Below, piece after piece: positions 62,730 to 64,000 of a DNA stretch of 64,000 bases; within the stretch, counting starts at the first letter, position 1, and each line of letters opens with the position of its first letter. The notes beneath the pieces were generated by a model. That model was not told where the DNA came from. It was given only the letters and a program-made list of their open reading frames with translations, and ran no database searches. A program made the position numbers and the translations under genes. This DNA comes from Kaistella chaponensis. Its GTDB lineage: Bacteria; Bacteroidota; Bacteroidia; Flavobacteriales; Weeksellaceae. The stretch is taken from assembly GCF_900156725.1 (NCBI RefSeq), contig NZ_FTOI01000003.1:223488-287487 (forward strand), in the 5' to 3' direction.

Positions 62730-63773
62730 TTAAAACAAAATCGCTTTTTCGAGTTCCAATAATTTTTGTTTGCGCCAAATTCCGCCACCGTAACCAGTTA
62801 ACGTTCCATTACTTCCTATAACGCGATGACAAGGAATGAGGATTGAAATTTTATTCATCCCATTTGCATTGGCGACGGCACGAACTTTTTTAGCATCGCC
62901 CAAAACTTCGGATTGTTTTTTATAATTCCATGTTTCGCCATACGGAATTTTCATTAAAACTTTCCAGACACTTTTCTGGAAATCTGTTCCTACAGGAGAA
63001 AGAGGAACCGTAAATTCTGTTCTTTTTCCTAAGAAATATTCTTCAAGTTCTTTTTCTAAGGGTATAAAATGAGGATTTTCACCTTGAATAATTATTGCAT
63101 TTAATGATTTTGCTAAATCTTTAAATTCCGTTTCGAGCATTTTCCGATCGGTGAATTCGAGCATACAAATTCCTTCTACAGTTGCCGCTGCATACATGGT
63201 TCCGATGGGAGTTTCGATTCTTTTCAAATCGATAATTTTCTGTGTTTTTGAATTTTTGGGAGAAACTCCGAAGATTGTTTTGAAACTTTCATTAAAACCA
63301 CTTAAACTTTCGAAACCACTATCATAAGCTGTTTCCATAATATTGTCGCCTTGTTGAATTTTTTTGAAAGCCGTATTTAATCGAAACATTCTTTGAAATG
63401 TCTGAAAAGTCATTCCATGATTTTTCTGAAACCATCTTCTGACTGTTGCAGGTTCTACTCCACGCTGAACTAAGTCGAAATCTTTAAACTTTAGAGCGGG
63501 ATTTTCTCGCAATTCTTCTAAAATTTTCTGAATATATTCTGGAGTTTCGTTAGGATTTTCTAAAAGTTTACAAACTTTGCACGGTCGATAACCTTTCAGA
63601 ATTGCATCTTTGGTATTCTGAAAAAATTCTACGTTTTCGCTTTTGGGTTTTCTTGCGGTACAAGTTGGACGACAAAATATTCCGGTGGTTTTTACGCCCA
63701 TCCAAAAAACGCCTTCAAAATCGGGATTTTTATTGAACGAAGCTTGATACATGATGTCGGCTGAAAGTTGCAT
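62730..63773 (-). CDS. ada: Ada-type bifunctional DNA alkylation repair regulator/methyltransferase
   Basis: A 347-aa protein that removes methyl groups from DNA and, when methylated, activates the adaptive response. The N-terminal zinc module has C34, C38, C65 and C68 (FCRPTCTARK, RPCKVC), the middle is an AraC HTH (ETAYDSGFESLSGFNESFKT) and the C-terminus is the O6-methylguanine methyltransferase with acceptor C315 in IPCHRVIGSNG. Full length and intact. Confidence 0.93.
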   Translation of the reverse strand: MQLSADIMYQASFNKNPDFEGVFWMGVKTTGIFCRPTCTARKPKSENVEFFQNTKDAILKGYRPCKVCKLLENPNETPEYIQKILEELRENPALKFKDFDLVQRGVEPATVRRWFQKNHGMTFQTFQRMFRLNTAFKKIQQGDNIMETAYDSGFESLSGFNESFKTIFGVSPKNSKTQKIIDLKRIETPIGTMYAAATVEGICMLEFTDRKMLETEFKDLAKSLNAIIIQGENPHFIPLEKELEEYFLGKRTEFTVPLSPVGTDFQKSVWKVLMKIPYGETWNYKKQSEVLGDAKKVRAVANANGMNKISILIPCHRVIGSNGTLTGYGGGIWRKQKLLELEKAILF

Positions 63774-64000
63774 ACTGTAAATTTAAAGCAAAAATACTGG
63801 TGTTCGATTTATTCTACAACCGAAAAATGGACAAGTATTTTTTTGCATTGAAACATTTTCTAGATGATTTAACATCTTATTTGATGGACAAATCTTGCGT
63901 CCCGGCTTGATTTCTATGACACCGCCAAACTATTTTGGTAATTATTTTCATATTTTTTTCCAGATTTGAGTACTGCAAAAATGAGATGGATTATTTTATT
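63774..64000. other. Window-end spacer with no supported gene
   Basis: An ATG at 63981 opens a plus-strand frame that runs off the window, but only seven codons are visible. No other feature. Confidence 0.5.

Noticed and set aside
63981..64000. Possible start of a new plus-strand gene (MRWIIL...)
   Set aside because: Only seven codons remain before the window ends and no promoter box is clear.

Overview
The window is a low-GC chromosome segment of a Flavobacteriia bacterium, most likely from the Chryseobacterium/Kaistella group. This rests on TAnnTTTG-type -7 promoter boxes, absence of clear Shine-Dalgarno sites, a PorQ homologue of the type IX secretion system, a lipidated TamA-like Omp85 protein (TamL), a pyrH-frr pair and a fused alpha/beta E1 2-oxoacid dehydrogenase. 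No rRNA, tRNA or CRISPR array was seen.

Layout. 1-8.7 kb is core: atpD (partial), ribF, a YjbR-like protein, an SDR-like NAD(P)-binding protein, frr, pyrH, porQ, cmk, a three-gene envelope/stress cluster (YtxH, a DUF1469-like membrane protein and an unknown) and a TrmH-type RNA methyltransferase. 8.7-16.9 kb holds tamL, a lipoprotein, a secreted PD40/M28/PDZ peptidase broken by one frameshift, a 21-bp tandem repeat, a class V aminotransferase-fold protein and a GNAT enzyme. 17.1-18.3 kb holds two small secreted-protein genes bounded by inverted repeats that resemble integron-style cassettes; one has an internal stop.

From about 18.30 to 41.31 kb lies an integrated mobile element of about 23 kb. 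An imperfect 18-bp direct repeat marks both ends, a tyrosine recombinase sits at the right end, and paired GTACAAC motifs inside each end look like integrase arm sites. It carries a DUF6266-like/DUF5675/two-small-membrane-protein cassette, a DUF6943 gene, a 1.3-kb non-coding region with a strand-biased GCGTTGG repeat, a convergent AAA+ ATPase/subtilase pair resembling the IetAS defence/toxin-antitoxin system, a duplicated origin-like repeat beside a VirE_N/VapE-type primase-helicase, an excisionase-like HTH protein, and a Zn/Cd/Co efflux set (Cys-rich DUF6660-like protein, CzcA-outer-membrane-factor fusion, CzcB, bestrophin, P1B ATPase) with a Fur-family regulator and a palindromic operator. 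No relaxase or conjugation genes are visible, so it looks like an integrative mobilizable or satellite-type element, not a self-transmissible ICE.

Right of the element, 41.5-64 kb is again mostly core or species-typical: lpd, a two-repeat DUF4394 lipoprotein, a DUF305/DCC operon apparently controlled by a GbsR/MarR regulator through a duplicated operator, a TPR sensor kinase and response regulator, the fused E1 enzyme, a TPR-AraC membrane regulator beside a tiny lipoprotein, the lysine catabolic pair L-lysine 6-transaminase and aldehyde dehydrogenase, a chromosomal close paralogue of the element's P1B ATPase, and an Ada-type DNA repair protein.
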